Assembly: GCF_017873215.1 (NCBI RefSeq) | Contig: NZ_JAGGKA010000015.1 | Coordinates: forward strand, 51,933 to 115,932 | Reading direction: 5' to 3' | Length of the DNA: 64,000 bases | DNA from: Clostridium tetanomorphum | GTDB taxonomy: Bacteria; Bacillota; Clostridia; Clostridiales; Clostridiaceae | Shown: positions 63,963 through 64,000 of the stretch, piece by piece | Numbering within the stretch: position 1 is the stretch's first letter | Layout of the letters: every line of letters starts with the position of its first letter | Translations under genes and position numbers: made by a program | Notes under the pieces: model-generated | Told to the model about the DNA's origin: nothing | The model's database searches: none | What the model saw: the letters and a program-made list of their open reading frames with translations, nothing else

Positions 63963-64000
63963 GCACGAAGTATTCTATAATTTCTAAGAATACTTCGTGC
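63963..64000. terminator. Perfect hairpin at the window end
   Basis: 14-base arms GCACGAAGTATTCT and AGAATACTTCGTGC with a 10-base loop. It is cut by the window end, so the T tract is not seen; a terminator of a gene to the right or left is the likely role. Confidence 0.55.

Overview
The window is chromosomal DNA of a low-GC, endospore-forming anaerobe. AT-rich codon use, a spore DNA-binding protein, two nutrient-germinant receptor operons, orphan kinases and anaerobic glycerol and PTS sugar genes all point to Clostridium. The gene set suggests the C. botulinum group I / C. sporogenes lineage; that placement is inference, not shown by a marker gene. No toxin gene, rRNA, tRNA, CRISPR array or complete mobile element was seen.

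Layout. 1-6.8 kb: murG, a small acid-soluble spore protein, a soluble PAS histidine kinase, recJ and an amidinotransferase-fold hydrolase. 7.0-12.7 kb: an endonuclease IV-like gene, then a four-gene germinant receptor operon (A-B-C-B, minus strand). Its first B gene has an in-frame stop and its C gene lacks the lipoprotein cysteine. 12.8-17.7 kb: a TPP-riboswitch thiamine operon, thiW-thiD-thiM-thiE-(thiS-like)-thiF-tenI-like. ThiW, ThiD, ThiM and ThiE form a complete salvage route, but the thiazole-synthesis part looks decayed: thiG and thiH are missing. 17.8-22.9 kb: uvsE and an intact second germinant receptor operon (B-C-A, plus strand). 22.9-25.4 kb: an M16 peptidase, a DJ-1/PfpI protein and RseC.

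25.4-32.3 kb is a glycerol/dihydroxyacetone regulon: sigma-54 activator, glpF, dhaK, dhaL, dhaM, glpP and glpK. A sigma-54 promoter precedes glpF. glpK has its own leader with a terminator and a 19-base motif. The same motif and layout recur 26 kb away before a glpA-glpB-DUF1667 operon (50.4-53.6 kb), so GlpP probably antiterminates both. 32.6-41.2 kb: arginase, parE-parC, a small membrane protein, a TVP38 protein, a TPR protein and an SH3 remnant.

41.3-46.4 kb is the general and glucose PTS, glcT-ptsG-crr-ptsH-ptsI, with a GlcT-type RAT/terminator switch between glcT and ptsG; HPr would also feed phosphate to DhaM. 46.8-50.3 kb: a small FUSC-like membrane protein, a VanW protein, a Gfo/Idh/MocA oxidoreductase and a Fur-boxed feoA. 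53.6-58.5 kb: the Leloir galactose genes galT-galK-galE under a LacI-family regulator, with two matching operators. 58.7-64.0 kb: a chemotaxis receptor, a MATE transporter, a large AraC regulator with a glycosidase-like C-terminal domain, and palindromes at the right edge.

Several minus-strand genes start downstream of their longest reading frame. I moved these starts to the codon with a well-spaced Shine-Dalgarno sequence and say so in each entry.
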